Source of the DNA: Heyndrickxia sporothermodurans
GTDB taxonomy: Bacteria; Bacillota; Bacilli; Bacillales; Bacillaceae_C
Length of the DNA: 64,000 nt
Assembly (NCBI RefSeq): GCF_016785185.1
Contig: NZ_JAEKDY010000005.1
Strand: one strand, 5' to 3'
Below, piece after piece: positions 1-8,462 of this stretch. Both the position numbers and the translations under genes were made by a program. Under the pieces are notes generated by a model that made no database searches, had not been told where the DNA came from, and worked only from the letters and a program-made list of their open reading frames with translations. How positions within the stretch are numbered: the first letter of the stretch is position 1; every line of letters starts with the position of its first letter.

Positions 1-58
1 ATCATAGATTTTTAGATGTTTCGTCATGTAATAAAAGGAAAATATGGAGGGAAGTTAA

Positions 59-754
59 TCAATTGATATGTTTAACAATATCCATAACGAGTGATGCTGA
101 ATGTAATGCCGCAGTTTCTAAAAATTGATCAAACGATATATTCGACTCTTTCCCGGCAATATCTGATAAAGAGCGAATAATTACAAATGGTATGTTAAAT
201 TGATAAGCAACTTGTGCAATTGCCGCCGCTTCCATTTCTGCTGCTTGAAGTTGCGGGAATTTCTCTCGAACAAATTCGACTCTTGCCGGGTCATTCATAA
301 ATGAATCACCTGTTGCTATCAAGCCTTTTATCACTTGAATCTCTTTAATATTTTTTGCACATTCCTCTGCCACGTTTATTAAATCCTTATTTGCCATAAA
401 TGCAGGGGGCATTTGCGGTACTTGGCCGTATTCATATCCAAAAATCGTCGCATCTACATCGTGATGACGTACCTCTGAAGAAATAACAACATCACCAACC
501 GTCAAGTCGGGATTAAAGCCACCTGCAGAACCGGTATTAATAATTGCACCCGGTTTAAAATGGTGTAAGAGTATGGAAGTGGACATTGCCGCATTCACTT
601 TACCTATTCCCGAGCGAAGTAGTACGACATCTTTATCATACATTTTCCCTGTTGTAAATTCATATCCAGCAATCGTTTCGACGTTTCTTTCGATTATATT
701 TTCTCTTAATATGGCTACTTCTTCTTCCATAGCCCCGATGATAGCAATCTTCAT
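59..754 (-). CDS. mtnN: 5'-methylthioadenosine/S-adenosylhomocysteine nucleosidase
   Basis: Cytosolic hydrolase that cleaves adenine from methylthioadenosine and S-adenosylhomocysteine, feeding methionine salvage and the activated-methyl cycle. The 231-residue length is typical of the family. The N-terminus has the IGAMEEE motif, with the likely catalytic Glu at residue 12. The C-terminal third has SLSDIAG, whose Asp should be the catalytic acid. A central TGSAGG loop and an AAEMEAAA segment match the nucleoside phosphorylase fold. It is the most downstream gene of the window on this strand. A terminator-like hairpin separates it from yrrS upstream. The start is ATG. Identification is firm. 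Confidence 0.96.
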   Translation of the reverse strand: MKIAIIGAMEEEVAILRENIIERNVETIAGYEFTTGKMYDKDVVLLRSGIGKVNAAMSTSILLHHFKPGAIINTGSAGGFNPDLTVGDVVISSEVRHHDVDATIFGYEYGQVPQMPPAFMANKDLINVAEECAKNIKEIQVIKGLIATGDSFMNDPARVEFVREKFPQLQAAEMEAAAIAQVAYQFNIPFVIIRSLSDIAGKESNISFDQFLETAALHSASLVMDIVKHIN

Positions 755-834
755 TCAATCAATACCTCTTTCATTAATAAGTTCTAACCTATTATAAAAC
801 AAAGTACTAAAAAAATCATATACACCATAAATAA

Positions 835-861
835 AGCTATCCGTTCAATGAACGGATAGCT
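835..861 (-). terminator. Hairpin downstream of yrrS
   Basis: Perfect 12-bp inverted repeat (AGCTATCCGTTC and its complement around a 3-nt loop), just after the yrrS stop. On the minus strand it is followed by a short T-rich run, so it probably terminates the pbpI-yrrS transcript. Confidence 0.7.
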
Positions 862-867
862 ACTTCT

Positions 868-1545
868 TTAACGCATATCATTTTCTTTTAGTTCTAAAAC
901 TTTTGTCGGTTTCCATCCTTGACCATCTACCCAACTTAAATACACACGATAAACTTTTGATTGGTCTTTTGGAGTAATCGTTCCAACTACCTCATTATCA
1001 GAACCATTTCGGCTTAAATACCAAATAGTCATATTGTCTACAGGAATACCTGTTGCATAGGAAAGGGCTTTTTCTTTTTCTTTCCAATCAATAGAGTTTG
1101 AGTCAGAAGAATATTGATGACCGTTTGTTTGTTCTGTTCCAACACTTTTCCAATTAGGATTCGTGTAAGATTTTTTCACATTAGGTTCATTACTATCTTC
1201 AGCAACAATATCTTTACTTTCAAGGCCTTGCTGACTTTCATCATCAGCTTCTTCATTACTTTCTTTATTATCATCAGTTGTCGATTCATCTGTTACTGTG
1301 TTATCTTGATTATCATTATTTGTTACTGTCGATTTATCATTATTTTTTGTATGTTGAGATACTTTGTTTTTTGCTGCAGAAGCATTTTTCTCATCGTTTC
1401 GACCACCATAAAAGATCGTGCTAGCAACAACGATTATCAATACAACCACGATGACGATTAATGAATTTAAAATTAAGTTTGTTTTTCGGCGTTTTGATCT
1501 TTGATCTGATCGGGAACGATATTGATTGTCAAAATTATTTGCCAT
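868..1545 (-). CDS. yrrS: YrrS-like DUF1510 membrane protein
   Basis: Membrane-anchored protein of 225 residues with a YrrS-type (DUF1510) C-terminal domain. The basic N-terminus (RSDQRSKRRK) is followed by one hydrophobic helix at about residues 25-47. Next comes a long Asn/Asp/Glu/Ser-rich linker, then a folded domain of about 100 residues rich in Trp and Tyr (NPNWKSVGTEQ, YLSWVDGQGWKP). In Bacillus subtilis yrrS is co-transcribed with pbpI and implicated in sporulation. The same pairing is seen here, with pbpI directly upstream. The start was set at the ATG reading MANNF, which follows GGGGGAT at good spacing, and not at the TTG two codons earlier. The molecular role is unknown. Confidence 0.88.
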   Translation of the reverse strand: MANNFDNQYRSRSDQRSKRRKTNLILNSLIVIVVVLIIVVASTIFYGGRNDEKNASAAKNKVSQHTKNNDKSTVTNNDNQDNTVTDESTTDDNKESNEEADDESQQGLESKDIVAEDSNEPNVKKSYTNPNWKSVGTEQTNGHQYSSDSNSIDWKEKEKALSYATGIPVDNMTIWYLSRNGSDNEVVGTITPKDQSKVYRVYLSWVDGQGWKPTKVLELKENDMR

Positions 1546-1578
1546 GTTCAAATCCCCCTTATTAAAACAAAAGGTTTA

Positions 1579-1613
1579 ATCATTAGTGCGAACTTTTCGT
1601 CCATGCTAATGAT
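1579..1613 (-). promoter_or_regulatory. Inverted repeat between pbpI and yrrS
   Basis: Perfect 8-bp arms (ATCATTAG/CTAATGAT) enclose a smaller CGAA/TTCG pairing. It lies between the pbpI stop and the yrrS start, with no strong U-run after it. It may be an mRNA hairpin or a weak attenuator. The role is inferred only from position. Confidence 0.35.
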
Positions 1614-1683
1614 TTCTCTTTTTAGACATTGACTCTATCATAACATGACTTTATACATAGGAAAAGATGAAGCAAATAATTTG

Positions 1684-3447
1684 TTAGTCTTTACTATTTT
1701 GATTTGTGTCATTTTCGTGAATTAATTGAACGATATCACTAAATAGTTGATTGATCCCCCCTTTATCTTCCGGGACTCCTAAGTTCACAACAACTAATGC
1801 ATATTTAGGGTTTTTAAATGGAAAATATCCGGCAAACCATTTATTGTGTAACTGTACCTTATTTTCATATATGCCTGTTTCTGCCGTTCCTGATTTTCCG
1901 GCTACTTCATAAGGTAGATCTTTAAACCATCTTCCCGTACCATTTTCATTCGTTACGACATGTCTTAACATTTTTTGAAGTTTCATTGCAGTAATTTTTG
2001 AAATTGGTTTGTAAGGCAAATCATGACTTGAAAAATGTATCATCGGCGTATCATCATGATATTTAATTGCGGAAACAGCTTGGACCGATTGTAATTCCCC
2101 GCCCCTTGCGATGGTAGCCATCATATTTGCAATCGCTAAAGGGGTAAGTCTTACTTCCTGTTGACCTATTCCCGTTTGCGCCACTAAATTATCATCTTTC
2201 CTACTTTCTAATTTAGCAAAAATTTGCCCTTGATCCTCTTTTAGCTGTTTAAAGTTTTTAAAATGAAAGACGTCGCCTTGCCAACCAATTTCTCCGATTA
2301 GGCCTAATTTACTAGCATATTCTTCTAACAAATTTGGGTTTTCTTTTTTTAATCTTTTTGCTAGTTCACTAAATGTTCGATTACAACTTTGGGCGAAGCT
2401 TTCGTCAAAAGTTAGATCACCAAGCTGTCTCTCAGCCGGCTTTCCGTATAAATCTTCGTTACACGGAAATTTTTCTGTTTCATTCACAGCAGACGTTTCA
2501 ATAGATGCAGCTGCGACAACAGTTTTGAAAATTGATCCTGGTATCTGCTGTGATAACATAACATTTTCCACACTATTATTTTTATATGGATCCTTTACAT
2601 CCATTTTCGGGCGTGACACATTAGCTAAAATTTCATTAGTTTCGATATCTAATAATAAGACCCCGCCTTTTTGAATCTCATACTCGTCAACTTTTTTGTC
2701 AATTTGTTCTTGTAACGTTTTATTTAAGGTTGTTTGTATAGTAACGGGATAGTTAGAATTACCGGAACCTGTATATTTAACGTTAATTCCAAAAAGAGGG
2801 CCCCCCATGGCATCTACATGAAAAACTAGTTTCGACTCTCCTTCAGGTAATAAAAATTCATCAAATTGCTTTTGCAAACCTGTAATCCCAATTTTTTGAT
2901 TTTGCATACCTTTTTTATCGGGATATCTTTTTAAAAAGGTATTAGCATCTTCTCCAATTATTCCAATTAATTGGGCGGCAGATATGTCAGATTCGGTATA
3001 TTTTTTTCTCACGGCAAACACGCCGGGTATTTTCAACATATTTATCTCGTTTAACTGTTTGTCCGATAATATATATGGTGTTTTTCCATGAAATATGAAT
3101 GGAGCCTTCGCAGTTTCTAATTCTGCGAAAAGTTGATCTTCCGAAATATTTAATATGCTAGCTACTTTTTCTGAATCCCATTGTATTGTTTTTAAAAAAG
3201 GAAAAAGCACCAATACCGATTTTTCCTTGTAGGTTAGCGGTTTGCCATTCCGATCAGTAAATTGCCCTCGTCCGTCATCAATAATAATTTCTTGTGTCCT
3301 TTGGGATACACTTTCTTCGAGAAGATTAATATGATGTTTTGAAAAAGATTCTGTATCTACTAATTGAAGTTGAACAAGTCTTGCTAAAAGCAAGCTAAAA
3401 ATCAAAAGAATACTACTGGCTAAAACAAAATACCTTTTTCTACGCAT
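1684..3447 (-). CDS. pbpI: Penicillin-binding protein PbpI (transpeptidase)
   Basis: Class B penicillin-binding protein of 587 residues that should cross-link peptidoglycan outside the membrane. A single N-terminal membrane helix (about residues 6-25) is followed by a dimerisation domain. The transpeptidase domain has all three active-site motifs: PGSIFKTV (Ser-x-x-Lys), SCN (in FAQSCNRTF) and KSGTAETG (Lys-Ser/Thr-Gly). It pairs with yrrS downstream as in Bacillus subtilis, where PbpI (PBP4b) is made in sporulating cells under forespore control. I did not identify a convincing sigma-F promoter. The ATG follows GAGGTGAGT. Family assignment is firm, and the PbpI subtype rests on synteny. Confidence 0.93.
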   Translation of the reverse strand: MRRKRYFVLASSILLIFSLLLARLVQLQLVDTESFSKHHINLLEESVSQRTQEIIIDDGRGQFTDRNGKPLTYKEKSVLVLFPFLKTIQWDSEKVASILNISEDQLFAELETAKAPFIFHGKTPYILSDKQLNEINMLKIPGVFAVRKKYTESDISAAQLIGIIGEDANTFLKRYPDKKGMQNQKIGITGLQKQFDEFLLPEGESKLVFHVDAMGGPLFGINVKYTGSGNSNYPVTIQTTLNKTLQEQIDKKVDEYEIQKGGVLLLDIETNEILANVSRPKMDVKDPYKNNSVENVMLSQQIPGSIFKTVVAAASIETSAVNETEKFPCNEDLYGKPAERQLGDLTFDESFAQSCNRTFSELAKRLKKENPNLLEEYASKLGLIGEIGWQGDVFHFKNFKQLKEDQGQIFAKLESRKDDNLVAQTGIGQQEVRLTPLAIANMMATIARGGELQSVQAVSAIKYHDDTPMIHFSSHDLPYKPISKITAMKLQKMLRHVVTNENGTGRWFKDLPYEVAGKSGTAETGIYENKVQLHNKWFAGYFPFKNPKYALVVVNLGVPEDKGGINQLFSDIVQLIHENDTNQNSKD

Positions 3448-3523
3448 ATACTCACCTCGATTCTAACACGTACACCCTTTCATTCTTGACAGAATTTTCA
3501 GTTCATAACCATCTACTATGAAA

Positions 3524-3560
3524 CAAAAAAAGCCGAATTCTTTAAGAATTCGACTTTTTT
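3524..3560 (-). terminator. Terminator of greA
   Basis: Hairpin formed by AGTCGAATTCTT and its near-complement around AAAGAATTCGGC, flanked by A and T tracts on both sides. It lies just past the greA stop on the minus strand. The flanking tracts could let it act in both directions. Confidence 0.85.
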
Positions 3561-3572
3561 CGATGATATCTA

Positions 3573-4049
3573 TTATTTAATTGAAATAATTCTCACTTTC
3601 ATTTCTCCACCTGGAGTTTGCACAGTTACCTCTTCATTTATTTTCTTGCCTAACAGGCTTTTGGCAATTGGAGAGTCGTTAGAAATTTTCCCTTCAAACG
3701 GATCTGCTTCAGCACTTCCAACAATGGCATAAGTCTCTTCGTCTCCATCCGGTAATTCAATAAATGTTACTGATTTACCAAGTGTTACAGTATCGGAATT
3801 TGAACCATCATCTTCAATGATTTTCGCATTTCGAATCATGTTCTCTATTGTAGTTATACGTCCTTCAACAAAAGCCTGTTCCTCTTTCGCTGAGTCATAT
3901 TCAGAGTTCTCGGATAAGTCCCCGAAACTACGAGCAATTTTTATACGTTCAACGACTTCTTTACGTTTAACCGTTTTCAAATATTCAAGTTCTTGTTCTA
4001 ATTTTTCTTTTCCTGCTTGCGTCATAGGAAATACTTTTTCTACTGCCAA
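3573..4049 (-). CDS. greA: Transcription elongation factor GreA
   Basis: GreA enters the secondary channel of RNA polymerase and stimulates cleavage of backtracked RNA. The length of 158 residues is standard. The N-terminal coiled coil spans about residues 1-75 and carries the acidic tip (ARSFGDLSENSEYDSAKEEQ). The C-terminal FKBP-like domain includes SPIAKSLLGKKINEEV. The start is TTG behind AGGAGTGAAGGG. The gene sits between udk upstream and pbpI downstream, as in Bacillus subtilis, and has its own terminator. Confidence 0.97.
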   Translation of the reverse strand: MAVEKVFPMTQAGKEKLEQELEYLKTVKRKEVVERIKIARSFGDLSENSEYDSAKEEQAFVEGRITTIENMIRNAKIIEDDGSNSDTVTLGKSVTFIELPDGDEETYAIVGSAEADPFEGKISNDSPIAKSLLGKKINEEVTVQTPGGEMKVRIISIK

Positions 4050-4104
4050 TTCCCTTCACTCCTAATTTTCTATTTGTATAAAAGGTGTTAGAAAATACAT
4101 CATA

Positions 4105-4128
4105 GCGCGTCCTATAAATAGGGCGCGC
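4105..4128 (-). promoter_or_regulatory. GC-rich hairpin between udk and greA
   Basis: Arms GCGCGTCCTA and TAGGGCGCGC around a short A/T loop lie in the 112-base gap upstream of greA. No run of U follows on the minus strand, so a classical terminator is unlikely. It could stabilise or partly attenuate a udk-greA transcript. Confidence 0.35.
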
Positions 4129-4161
4129 GTTTATAAATATATTATTATCTAGACTATCGTA

Positions 4162-4797
4162 TTACAAAAATGACTTTTGTTCAAGAATTGTTTGAATTTT
4201 AGTAACCACTAAATCGATTGCCACATGGTTTTGGCCACCTTCAGGAATAATTACATCTGCGTAGCGTTTTGTTGGTTCGATGAATTGATTATGCATCGGT
4301 CTTACAACATTAGTATATTGTTCAATCACTGAATGCATTGTTCTCCCACGATCTTCAATGTCCCTTAACATCCTACGCATAATTCTTAAATCGGCATCCG
4401 TATCAACATAAAGTTTGATATCCATTAAATTGCGCAATCTTTCATCTTCTAATACTAATATTCCTTCTAAAATGATTACATCCTTCGGTTCTACAATAAT
4501 GGTTTTATTGGAACGTGTATGTAGTGTATAGTCATACACAGGTTTCTCAATTGATTGATAATTTAAAAGCTTCTCGATATGCTCAATTAATAAATTATTA
4601 TCAAACGCAAGCGGATGGTCATAATTAGTTTTTAATCTTTCTTCAAATGGTAAACTGCTTTGATCTTTATAGTAATAATCTTGTTCCAATACAAGAATGG
4701 AATGCCCTTTAAAATGGTCGTATATTGCATTGGTGACACTCGTTTTTCCTGATCCTGATCCACCTGCGACACCAATGACTGCCGGCTTACTTCTCAT
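4162..4797 (-). CDS. udk: Uridine kinase
   Basis: Phosphorylates uridine and cytidine to UMP and CMP in pyrimidine salvage. The 211-residue protein opens with a P-loop, GVAGGSGSGKTS, at about residues 9-20. It continues with family segments EQDYYYKDQS, NYDHPLAFD and IILEGILVLED. RDIEDRGRT and EPTKRYADVIIPEGG match the uridine kinase lid and C-terminal motifs. The ATG follows AGGGGAACAG. It lies directly downstream of trmR. In Bacillus subtilis two U32-peptidase-like genes separate these, and they are missing here. Confidence 0.97.
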   Translation of the reverse strand: MRSKPAVIGVAGGSGSGKTSVTNAIYDHFKGHSILVLEQDYYYKDQSSLPFEERLKTNYDHPLAFDNNLLIEHIEKLLNYQSIEKPVYDYTLHTRSNKTIIVEPKDVIILEGILVLEDERLRNLMDIKLYVDTDADLRIMRRMLRDIEDRGRTMHSVIEQYTNVVRPMHNQFIEPTKRYADVIIPEGGQNHVAIDLVVTKIQTILEQKSFL

Positions 4798-4853
4798 TGA
4801 CTAGCTGTTCCCCTTTCGAATCTGTTTACAAAAATGAGAAAAAAGATTAATTA

Positions 4854-5492
4854 TTAATTTTGTTTTCTACTGATGGCTAAACCATCACCGACTGGTATGA
4901 TGGTTGTTGAATATTGTTCATGATTCATTAGCCATTCATTGTAACTCTTGATTTTCTTAACAAGATTTCGAATTCTTTTATTTTCAATATGATCATTAAC
5001 AACCAAACCTTTAAATAGGACATTATCTGTATAAACATAACCATTTTTTGAAAGGAAGGGAGTATATAATTCGAAAAACCTCATATATTGACCCTTTGCT
5101 GCATCAATGAATATTGCATCAAATGAACCAAAATCTTTTACTTCATTCACTATTTCAAGTGCATCGCCTTTTAGAATATTTATTTGATGTTGGTATTCAG
5201 ATTTGGAAATATTTAAAACAGCTTGCTCATATCTTTCATTATCTCTTTCAATAGTGACAATTTCCGCCTCCGGAAGAGCAGCTGCCATCCTCATAGCCGA
5301 ATACCCAATAGCCGTACCGATTTCTAATATTCTCGCGGGACGTTGCATGTTTAGGAGCTGTAACAAAACTTCAATACCTGCCAATTCCATGATCGGCACA
5401 TTATGTTGAATAGCGAATTGCTCCATCTCTTTAAATAACGGATCCCTTTCTTTTATTAAAGATTCAATATAAGAATGGATTTCATCTTTCAT
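4854..5492 (-). CDS. trmR: tRNA 5-hydroxyuridine methyltransferase TrmR (YrrM)
   Basis: SAM-dependent O-methyltransferase of 212 residues in the class I fold. The SAM site is visible as ARILEIGTAIGYSAMRMA at about residues 54-71. An acidic ribose-binding turn (IVTIERDNERYEQA) and the metal-site region FDAIFIDAAKGQY follow. By family and position this is YrrM/TrmR, which methylates 5-hydroxyuridine at the wobble position of certain tRNAs. The trhP-type genes that make the 5-hydroxyuridine substrate lie next to it in Bacillus subtilis but not here. Similar O-methyltransferases act on small catechols, so the TrmR call leans on synteny. Confidence 0.85.
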   Translation of the reverse strand: MKDEIHSYIESLIKERDPLFKEMEQFAIQHNVPIMELAGIEVLLQLLNMQRPARILEIGTAIGYSAMRMAAALPEAEIVTIERDNERYEQAVLNISKSEYQHQINILKGDALEIVNEVKDFGSFDAIFIDAAKGQYMRFFELYTPFLSKNGYVYTDNVLFKGLVVNDHIENKRIRNLVKKIKSYNEWLMNHEQYSTTIIPVGDGLAISRKQN

Positions 5493-5524
5493 TTTTTTCC
5501 TCCTAGCGAAAAGGAGCTAACATG

Positions 5525-5561
5525 AAAAGTAGAAAGCTTTCATATACAGCTTTCTACTTTT
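5525..5561 (-). terminator. Terminator after mltG, before trmR
   Basis: Long hairpin with arms AAAAGTAGAAAGC and GCTTTCTACTTTT, flanked by A and T tracts, in the 150-base gap between mltG and trmR. It should end the mltG transcript. A promoter for trmR would then be needed close to its start, and I could not place one with confidence. Confidence 0.8.
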
Positions 5562-5642
5562 TATGTTGTTATCGATTCGTTAATGTAAAAACACGTTGTT
5601 ATTTTAACATAATTTTTCTTGAAACGCTAATTTTAGTGTTAA

Positions 5643-6797
5643 TTACTTTTGAGAACTTGTAATATATTTTTCTTTTAAGCGATTATGTTCAGCTAACGTC
5701 TTGGAATAATAAACTGTTCCTGTTTTCGTAGCTGCAAGAAAATATAGATAATCTGTTTTCGCCGGATTAATAGCCGCTTCGATAGACATCTCCCCAGCAC
5801 TTGCTATTGGGCTCGGGGGCAGTCCTTGAATTTTATAGGTGTTATATGGCGAATTTACTTTAAGATCGTCATATGTTACTTGTTTTTTATGTTTTCCTAA
5901 AGAGTAAAGAACGGTCGGGTCTGTTTGTAATGGCATATTTACTTTCATACGATTATAAAATACACTTGAGATTTTATGGCGGTCTGCCTTTTCTGTTGCC
6001 TCTTCTTCAATTAAAGAAGCCATTGTTAAAATTTCATATTGATCAAGATTAGACTTCTGAATTTGTTCTTTATATTTTTCCATAACTGAGTTTGTTTTTA
6101 TTAACATTTTGTTTACTATTTGATCTATAGACGGTTTTTTATCGTAGAATGAATATGTTGCCGGAAATAAATACCCTTCTAATGGATGTAGAACATCTTT
6201 TTTAAGGACTTTTTTTGAGATTAGTAATGGGTATTTTTTAATAAGTTTTTTTATATACTTAGGATCGTCGAGTTTTTTATCAATTTCTTTTTTATCAATA
6301 CCCGAATGTTTTGCAATGATCGCTGTAATTTGGCTCAGTTGCAAACCTTCTGGTATCGTAAACTTTACTGTTGCTTTCTTTAACACCGTTCCCGTTTTCA
6401 ATTGTGTTATGATTTGTTTTAAATTCATGGAAGGTGATAATTTGTATGTACCCGCTTGAAAGCCAGTTTCATTATTTAATTTTACATAGTATTTGAAGAT
6501 TAATTTATTTTTAATCATTCCGTCTTCTTCTAGAATTGTTCCAATCGTGGATACAGTAGAGCCTATAGGGATTTCTACATTTTTCGTTTTAGTATTTTTT
6601 GGTTCAACTGGCTTTAATGCTGATTGAATGTATATATATGTGGCTAATATACCTCCAGCAATAATTAATATAATCGTTAAACAAATGATTCCAACTATTT
6701 TACGAATGGTTTTTGCTTCATCACTTTTAACTAACAGCTTTTTATAAATATCGTCTTTATTTATCTTCTTATCTTTTTGATCAGTCAATTGATCCAT
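5643..6797 (-). CDS. mltG: Endolytic peptidoglycan transglycosylase MltG (YrrL)
   Basis: Membrane-anchored lytic transglycosylase that cuts nascent glycan strands and so limits their length. The frame has a cytosolic N-terminus, one transmembrane helix (IVGIICLTIILIIAGGILAT), an extracellular LysM-like subdomain (IPEGLQLSQITAIIAKHSGI) and the YceG catalytic domain. Catalytic motif ASLIEEEAT, then FYNRMKVNMPLQTDPTV and PYNTYKIQGLPPSPIASAG, are diagnostic. The start is uncertain. I used the ATG reading MDQLTD, but a TTG four codons inside has better spacing from AAAGGG. The upstream gap holds a dispersed repeat copy. Confidence 0.93.
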   Translation of the reverse strand: MDQLTDQKDKKINKDDIYKKLLVKSDEAKTIRKIVGIICLTIILIIAGGILATYIYIQSALKPVEPKNTKTKNVEIPIGSTVSTIGTILEEDGMIKNKLIFKYYVKLNNETGFQAGTYKLSPSMNLKQIITQLKTGTVLKKATVKFTIPEGLQLSQITAIIAKHSGIDKKEIDKKLDDPKYIKKLIKKYPLLISKKVLKKDVLHPLEGYLFPATYSFYDKKPSIDQIVNKMLIKTNSVMEKYKEQIQKSNLDQYEILTMASLIEEEATEKADRHKISSVFYNRMKVNMPLQTDPTVLYSLGKHKKQVTYDDLKVNSPYNTYKIQGLPPSPIASAGEMSIEAAINPAKTDYLYFLAATKTGTVYYSKTLAEHNRLKEKYITSSQK

Positions 6798-6939
6798 CAC
6801 CCTTTCAAACAATCAATCCAATAACATAATGGAGTAGTCCCTTTTATCCAGTACATTATACTATATTTCCTCTATTATTACTTATTTTTCTTCGAATGAT
6901 GAATGGCTTCGTAATGTTTGTTGTTTGTAGAAATAAACA

Positions 6940-7075
6940 ATGCCCGTTACTTTCCGCTTCAGGAGCTTGCTTTTTCGCGGTGAGAAGTCGAGCCTCCTCG
7001 GCTACGCCTGTGGGGTCTCGACCTTTCCTCTATGTCCCGCTGGAGTCAAGCTCCTTCCGCTCCAATCCACTCAGC
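6940..7075. repeat. Dispersed hairpin repeat, copy A
   Basis: About 135 bp, shared with copies at 11170-11305 and 40700-40835. Outer arms AGGAGCTTG (6961-6969) and CAAGCTCCT (7047-7055) are perfectly complementary. Inner arms (GTCGAG/CTCGAC) and a CTCC/GGGG step continue the stem. The right end reads TCCGCTCCAATCCACT, as in the other copies. It fills most of the gap between the mltG start and the terminator of the ruvX cluster. The many stops and frame-independent conservation argue against coding. The rest of this 410-base gap shows only a TATAAT-like box near 6855 and the terminator at 7151. Confidence 0.85.
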
Positions 7076-7150
7076 GTTTTCAATATTATTTATTGTTTGC
7101 AACAATCTTTAAAATAAGGACCTATTTAAAATATGCTGAGTAGGTATAAG

Positions 7151-7181
7151 AAAAAAACCTTTCCCGGTTACCAGGAAAGGT
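7151..7181 (-). terminator. Terminator of the yrzL-ruvX-yrzB cluster
   Basis: ACCTTTCC and GGAAAGGT arms around an 8-nt loop, followed on the minus strand by seven T. It lies 28 bases past the yrzB stop. Confidence 0.88.
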
Positions 7182-7208
7182 AATTATATATAGTATAGGG
7201 AGTCTAGT

Positions 7209-7496
7209 TTATTCTTCTTCTTGTTCGTCAAGGAATGTATTTAACATTTCCTCAATCATGTCCCATTCTTCATCCGTTTCAATTGGTTGAAGGTCGCCTT
7301 CTTCTCCATCTTCTTTTTGGATAAATGAAGATGCGTGAATTTCAATTTCTTCATTTTCATCTTCTTCTGCACCTACCGGGAAGTATAGGACATAAGATTT
7401 TCCAAATTCTTCTGATTCAAATGTAAATAATACTTCAAAAAGCTGTTCATTTCCATCTTCATCAATTACTGTAATATGTTTTTCACCATGTTCCAT
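7209..7496 (-). CDS. yrzB: YrzB-like DUF1292 protein
   Basis: Small acidic cytosolic protein of 95 residues in the DUF1292 family. The N-terminus reads HITVIDEDGNEQLFEVLFTFE, the signature beta hairpin of the family. SYVLYFPV in the middle and a very acidic tail (EEMLNTFLDEQEEE) follow. The function is not established. It ends a tight cluster with yrzL and ruvX (12 bases from ruvX) that is conserved across Firmicutes downstream of alaS. A strong terminator follows. Confidence 0.92.
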   Translation of the reverse strand: MEHGEKHITVIDEDGNEQLFEVLFTFESEEFGKSYVLYFPVGAEEDENEEIEIHASSFIQKEDGEEGDLQPIETDEEWDMIEEMLNTFLDEQEEE

Positions 7497-7508
7497 CTTT
7501 TCACCTCA

Positions 7509-7925
7509 TTAATTTTGACTATCAAGATAACCTTGTAAGATCATACTGGCAGCCATTTTATCAATAACTTTTTTACGTTTTTTTCGGCTTACATCAGCTT
7601 CTAATAGAACCCTTTCGGCCGCCATTGTACTTAATCGCTCGTCCCACATAATAACAGGCAGATTTAGAAGTACCTTTAACTTCTCCGCATATGCTTTTGA
7701 AGCTTCTCCTCGCGGACCAATAGTATTATTCATATTTTTAGGAAAGCCGACGACGATTTTTTGCACATCATAAAGTTTAACAATTTCCGCTACACGTTCG
7801 AATCCAAATTTTTCTTTTTCCTCATCAATCGAAATGGTTTCAATTCCTTGTGCTGTCCATCCAAGCTCATCACTAACGGCCACTCCGACTGTTTTAGATC
7901 CAACATCAAGACCCATAACTCGCAA
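7509..7925 (-). CDS. ruvX: Holliday junction resolvase-like nuclease RuvX/YqgF
   Basis: RNase H-fold protein of 138 residues, the same length as YrrK of Bacillus subtilis. The family acts in pre-16S rRNA 5'-end processing and may resolve junctions. The first strand is RVMGLDVGSKT with the catalytic Asp. KIVVGFPKNMN, GPRGEASKAYAEKL and MWDERLSTMAAERVLLEADVSRKKRKK supply the remaining acidic residues and conserved loops. I chose the TTG start behind GGGGGATATTAA, which yields MRVMG. The upstream frame extension has no such site. It begins just after the yrzL stop. Confidence 0.95.
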   Translation of the reverse strand: MRVMGLDVGSKTVGVAVSDELGWTAQGIETISIDEEKEKFGFERVAEIVKLYDVQKIVVGFPKNMNNTIGPRGEASKAYAEKLKVLLNLPVIMWDERLSTMAAERVLLEADVSRKKRKKVIDKMAASMILQGYLDSQN

Positions 7926-7926
7926 A

Positions 7927-8196
7927 TTAATATCCCCCACGATGCTGTTTCAAATAAGATTTCACCAACACTTCAATGATTTCATCGCGTTCTAACTTTC
8001 GGATGATGTTACGTGCATCCTGATGGCGAGGAATATATGCAGGATCACCAGATAGAAGGTAACCGACGATTTGATTAATCGGATTATAACCTTTTTCTTG
8101 TAATGCTTCAAATACTTGTAACAATACTTCTTTCACATCATGCTCTAAAGGTTCTTCCGAAAAATTAAATCGCATCGTTTTGTCAAAAGAGCTCAT
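7927..8196 (-). CDS. yrzL: IreB-family regulatory protein YrzL
   Basis: Short cytosolic protein of 89 residues in the IreB/DUF965 family. In Enterococcus IreB is a phosphorylated substrate of the PASTA kinase IreK and modulates cell-wall antibiotic tolerance. Conserved segments are DKTMRFNFSEE, EALQEKGYNPINQIVGYLLSGDPAYIPRHQDARNIIRKLERDEI and a basic C-terminus. Threonines in the N-terminal DKTMRF segment may be phosphosites, by analogy only. It heads the yrzL-ruvX-yrzB cluster and lies 266 bases downstream of alaS. Confidence 0.93.
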   Translation of the reverse strand: MSSFDKTMRFNFSEEPLEHDVKEVLLQVFEALQEKGYNPINQIVGYLLSGDPAYIPRHQDARNIIRKLERDEIIEVLVKSYLKQHRGGY

Positions 8197-8381
8197 TATA
8201 CAGCACCTCTCTTTAACCGCTTGTCCTAAATAAAAACAAGCATTATTTTACTTAGTACCTATTCAAAAGCTCACCCAATAGCATTCTCGCTCAAAAAACC
8301 TCCATATAAATATTTATACGCAAATCTTCTTTAAACAAGAAAAAATGGGCAGTATAAATAAAATGTTGTCGATCATAGGAG

Positions 8382-8417
8382 GAAGGAAAAAAGGATAGTT
8401 CTATCATTTTTTCCTTC
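8382..8417 (-). terminator. Terminator of alaS
   Basis: Imperfect 17-bp arms (GAAGGAAAAAA.GATAG and complement) around a 2-nt loop, about 45 bases past the alaS stop. The A/T-rich base lets the structure work on either strand. It separates alaS from yrzL. Confidence 0.75.
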
Positions 8418-8462
8418 AAGGCACTATTTCCTATCTTTATTGTACAACACTTTTTGCTTGAA

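Noticed and set aside
1114..1461. Plus-strand 115-codon frame rich in Ile, Phe and Cys
   Set aside because: It is the antisense shadow of the Asn/Asp/Glu-rich linker of yrrS.
6896..7143. Two overlapping plus-strand reading frames of 73 and 67 codons
   Set aside because: They are translations of repeat copy A. The conserved signal is in paired arms and not in a reading frame, and no ribosome-binding site precedes them.
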